From positions 1 to 7,225 of the forward strand of contig JAJAYH010000268.1 of the NCBI GenBank assembly GCA_026786325.1: a stretch of 7,225 nucleotides of DNA. Reading direction: 5' to 3'. Shown here in pieces: positions 5,112 through 7,225 of this stretch. A program made the position numbers and the translations under genes. Every line of letters begins with the position of its first letter. Positions within the stretch are counted from its first letter, which is position 1. This stretch comes from Alkalinema sp. CAN_BIN05. Lineage in GTDB: Bacteria; Cyanobacteriota; Cyanobacteriia; Leptolyngbyales; Leptolyngbyaceae. The notes under the pieces are model-generated. The model was not told the origin of the DNA. It did not search any database and was given only the letters and a program-made list of their open reading frames with translations.

Positions 5112-7001
5112 GTGTCGTCGAATACGTTACCCCGCAAGAACAACGAAAACGAATCGACCGCTCAATTTGTCGGCGGGGCGAGTAAAGTCGCGGGTGCCAC
5201 GCTAATTGGTGTGTTGATGTTGAGCAGCTCCCTAGTGGCGGGTGCTTTAGTCGGTTTGGCGATTAGCTTTCAGAATTTGCCCGATGTCCGAATTTTACGA
5301 AATTATACGCCTAGCGAAACGACTCATATCTATGATGTGAAGGGTAAGCATTTAACAAGCTTGCACGGAGAAGCGAACCGGGAAGTGGTGCCATTAGATC
5401 AAATTTCGCCGCATTTGAAACGATCGGTGATGGCGATCGAAGACAGTTATTTTTATGCCCACAAAGGGGTTAATGTAACCTCGGCGGGTCGTGCTCTGAA
5501 AGCCAACTTCAACCGAGGCGAAACCAGTGAGGGTGGGTCTACCTTGACCATGCAGTTGGTCAAAAATTTATTCTTATCGCCCGAACGAGCATTTACCCGA
5601 AAACTTGCTGAAGCCGTCTTAGCTTTACGAGTCGAGCAGGTTTTCAAAAAGAATGAAATTTTAGAACTATATCTCAATCAAATTTACTGGGGACACAATA
5701 ATTACGGCGCAGAAACTGCGTCTCAGAGCTACTTTAGTAAATCTGTACGAGATTTAAATTTGGCTGAATCCGCAATGATGGCAGGCATCATTCAAGCACC
5801 TGAAGATCTAAGCCCGTTTCGAGATATAAAGTCTGCGACCGAGCGTCAGCATGTCGTGTTGCAACGGATGCGAGATCTGAAGTGGATTACGCCCGAGGAA
5901 GAAAAACAGGCGAGAGACTACAAGATAAAGCTCGGCAAAATCACATCGTTCCAAGGCAGTGAAATGCCCTATGTGACGGAGGCGATCGTTAAGGAAATCG
6001 AGAAAAAATTTGGCCGCGATGCCATTCTCAAAGGTGGATTACGGATTCAAAGTTCAATTGATACGAAGCTACAACGTATTGCAGAGGAAACTGTCCGTAA
6101 GAGCTACCGATCGGGTGCGGATCAAATGGCGCTGGTGGCCGTCGATCCTCGAACCCACTATGTAAAAGCAATGGTGGGCGGAATTGATTATAAAAAGAGC
6201 CAGTACAACCGAGCGACCCAAGCCCTGCGTCAACCAGGTTCTGCATTCAAACCCTTTGTTTATTATGCGGCGTTTGCCAGTGGAAAGTATGGCCCGGATT
6301 CCACCATTCTGGATAGTCCGGTGGGCTACCCAGATGGTGATGAGATGTATTATCCCCAGAATTACGATCGGAGTTTTGCGGGAGCGATCAGTTTGCGGCG
6401 GGCGCTGGAAATGTCGCGAAATGTTCCGGCGGTTCGTCTAGGGCAAGAAGTTGGTCTGAATAAGGTGATTGAAATTTGTCGTAGTTTGGGAATTAAGAGT
6501 CCGATTGAGCCTGTAATATCATTGCCGCTGGGTGCAGTTGATGTCACACCGCTGGAGATGGCGACGGCCTATGCGACTTTGGCAAATAATGGTTGGCACA
6601 GCGATCCGACATTGATTGTCCAAGTGACAGATAGCAAAGGCGGCATGGTACTGGACAATCGTCCGAAGCTCAGACTTGTGCTAGATCCTTGGTCTGCAGC
6701 GGCGACTAATGAACTGATGCAGGGTGTGGTCAGTCGCGGGACGGCAACTGCGGCTCAGCTCGGTCGTCCGGTGGCGGGGAAAACAGGAACAACGTCATCC
6801 GAGAAAGATATTTGGTTTGTGGGATCGGTGCCGCAGCTTTCGACAGCGGTATGGGTCGGGAATGATGACAATACTCCTATCGGGTCTGGGGCTACAGGTG
6901 GAATGGTAGTTGCTCCGATTTGGCGTGATTTTATGTCACAGGCCGTGCGCGATTTGCCTGTAGAAAGCTTTAGGCCGCCGAGTGATTTTCAGAAACCGTA
7001 G
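5112..7001 (+). CDS. Class A penicillin-binding protein (PBP1A family), bifunctional transglycosylase/transpeptidase
   Basis: A 629-residue bifunctional peptidoglycan synthase. It has a short cytoplasmic tail (about 1-26), one membrane segment (about 27-52) and a periplasmic body. The GT51 glycosyltransferase domain carries EDSYFYAHKGV (110-120, catalytic Glu110), GGSTLTMQLVKN (141-152) and RKLAEAVLALRVE (163-175, second Glu167), then ELYLNQIYWGHNNYGA. It polymerises lipid II. The transpeptidase domain has all three motifs: SAFK (Ser377 nucleophile, Lys380), SRN (435-437) and KTGTT (557-561). It forms D,D-crosslinks and is the beta-lactam target. The protein ends about 70 residues after KTG, with no extra C-terminal domain. 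Translation begins at GTG 5112, the only start that keeps the cytoplasmic tail and anchor; a purine-rich AGAGAGAG precedes it but is not a good Shine-Dalgarno sequence. It is divergent from tyrS and lies 23 bp before a probable D-Ala-D-Ala dipeptidase. Family is certain; the symbol (mrcA/ponA) is left open. Confidence 0.95.
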   Translation: MSSNTLPRKNNENESTAQFVGGASKVAGATLIGVLMLSSSLVAGALVGLAISFQNLPDVRILRNYTPSETTHIYDVKGKHLTSLHGEANREVVPLDQISPHLKRSVMAIEDSYFYAHKGVNVTSAGRALKANFNRGETSEGGSTLTMQLVKNLFLSPERAFTRKLAEAVLALRVEQVFKKNEILELYLNQIYWGHNNYGAETASQSYFSKSVRDLNLAESAMMAGIIQAPEDLSPFRDIKSATERQHVVLQRMRDLKWITPEEEKQARDYKIKLGKITSFQGSEMPYVTEAIVKEIEKKFGRDAILKGGLRIQSSIDTKLQRIAEETVRKSYRSGADQMALVAVDPRTHYVKAMVGGIDYKKSQYNRATQALRQPGSAFKPFVYYAAFASGKYGPDSTILDSPVGYPDGDEMYYPQNYDRSFAGAISLRRALEMSRNVPAVRLGQEVGLNKVIEICRSLGIKSPIEPVISLPLGAVDVTPLEMATAYATLANNGWHSDPTLIVQVTDSKGGMVLDNRPKLRLVLDPWSAAATNELMQGVVSRGTATAAQLGRPVAGKTGTTSSEKDIWFVGSVPQLSTAVWVGNDDNTPIGSGATGGMVVAPIWRDFMSQAVRDLPVESFRPPSDFQKP

Positions 7002-7024
7002 AGATCCCGCTATGACAACGACTC

Positions 7025-7225
7025 ATGAAACCATATCAACTTGTGCAGATCGTCCCCAGTTCAGAACCGATCGTTACCATTCCTACGCCAGAGTTTGATC
7101 TCGTTACACCACATCCTTATAAAAAAATTGGTGCGCCCTATGGTGAAAAGTCGCCGTTCTATGTGCGATCGGGTGTTTTAGAAAAACTTCGACAGGCGCA
7201 GTCTAAATTACGATCGATTCAACCC
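7025..7225 (+). CDS. Probable D-alanyl-D-alanine dipeptidase (VanX-like, peptidase family M15D), N-terminal part, 3' partial
   Basis: From ATG 7025 the frame is open for 67 codons to the window edge. The text MKPYQLVQIVPSSEP, then TPHPYKKIGAPYGEKSPFYV and GVLEKLRQAQSKL, resembles from memory the N-terminus of cyanobacterial M15D dipeptidases. These are zinc enzymes of the VanX group that cleave the D-Ala-D-Ala dipeptide. The catalytic and zinc motifs lie further right and cannot be checked. The upstream in-frame codon at 7013 is a stop, so 7025 is the first possible ATG. No Shine-Dalgarno sequence is clear. The gene starts 23 bp after the class A PBP stop on the same strand, with no terminator between, which suggests co-transcription and a role in cell-wall turnover. 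In VanX-bearing pathogens the enzyme serves vancomycin resistance; nothing here indicates that role. Confidence is limited by the short fragment. Confidence 0.7.
   Translation, partial: MKPYQLVQIVPSSEPIVTIPTPEFDLVTPHPYKKIGAPYGEKSPFYVRSGVLEKLRQAQSKLRSIQP

Noticed and set aside
6028..6909. Several open frames of 61-85 codons on both strands inside the class A PBP gene
   Set aside because: They are alternative readings of a strongly conserved coding sequence. The same applies to short frames inside PBP2 (242-430), the DHH gene (1215-1400), the Rpn gene (3209-3412), across tyrS (4490-4696) and at 5453-5677.
7012..7098. Short ORF of 28 codons starting at ATG 7012
   Set aside because: It stops at 7096-7098 and overlaps, out of frame, the dipeptidase-like frame that shows family similarity and stays open to the window end.

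Overview
The window looks like cyanobacterial chromosome. It contains about thirty CGATCG cores and three perfect HIP1 octamers (GCGATCGC), a repeat signature of many cyanobacteria. It also has a heptamer tandem repeat of cyanobacterial STRR type, few convincing Shine-Dalgarno sequences, and protein motifs that fit that phylum. I cannot name a genus.

Layout, left to right. (1) Bases 1-411, plus strand: the C-terminal end of a class B penicillin-binding protein, most likely PBP2/MrdA, cut by the window edge. (2) Bases 427-921, minus: a SixA-type phosphohistidine phosphatase, convergent with PBP2. (3) Bases 1003-2337, minus: a DHH/DHHA1 phosphoesterase just upstream of sixA in the same direction, so the two may be co-transcribed. 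(4) Bases 2338-2656: a divergent, AT-rich gap with two adjacent hairpins and a second inverted repeat. (5) Bases 2657-3526, plus: an Rpn-family (PD-(D/E)XK) recombination-promoting nuclease/putative transposase, full length and AT-richer than its neighbours. (6) Bases 3608-4810, minus: tyrosyl-tRNA synthetase. (7) Bases 4811-5111: a divergent gap with a long imperfect inverted repeat before the next gene. (8) Bases 5112-7001, plus: a bifunctional class A PBP (GT51 plus transpeptidase). (9) Bases 7025-7225, plus: the start of a probable VanX-like M15D D-Ala-D-Ala dipeptidase, open at the right edge.

Three genes act on peptidoglycan. PBP2 crosslinks, the class A PBP polymerises and crosslinks, and the downstream dipeptidase would degrade D-Ala-D-Ala. 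The last two lie 23 bp apart in one direction and are a plausible transcription unit. The phosphatase and DHH genes form a separate signalling or nucleotide-turnover pair. The Rpn gene is the only accessory element. I see no clear undescribed multi-gene system; most coding content is conserved housekeeping. The points most worth a second look are the altered metal-site motifs of the DHH protein, the intergenic inverted repeats, and the PBP-dipeptidase pairing.
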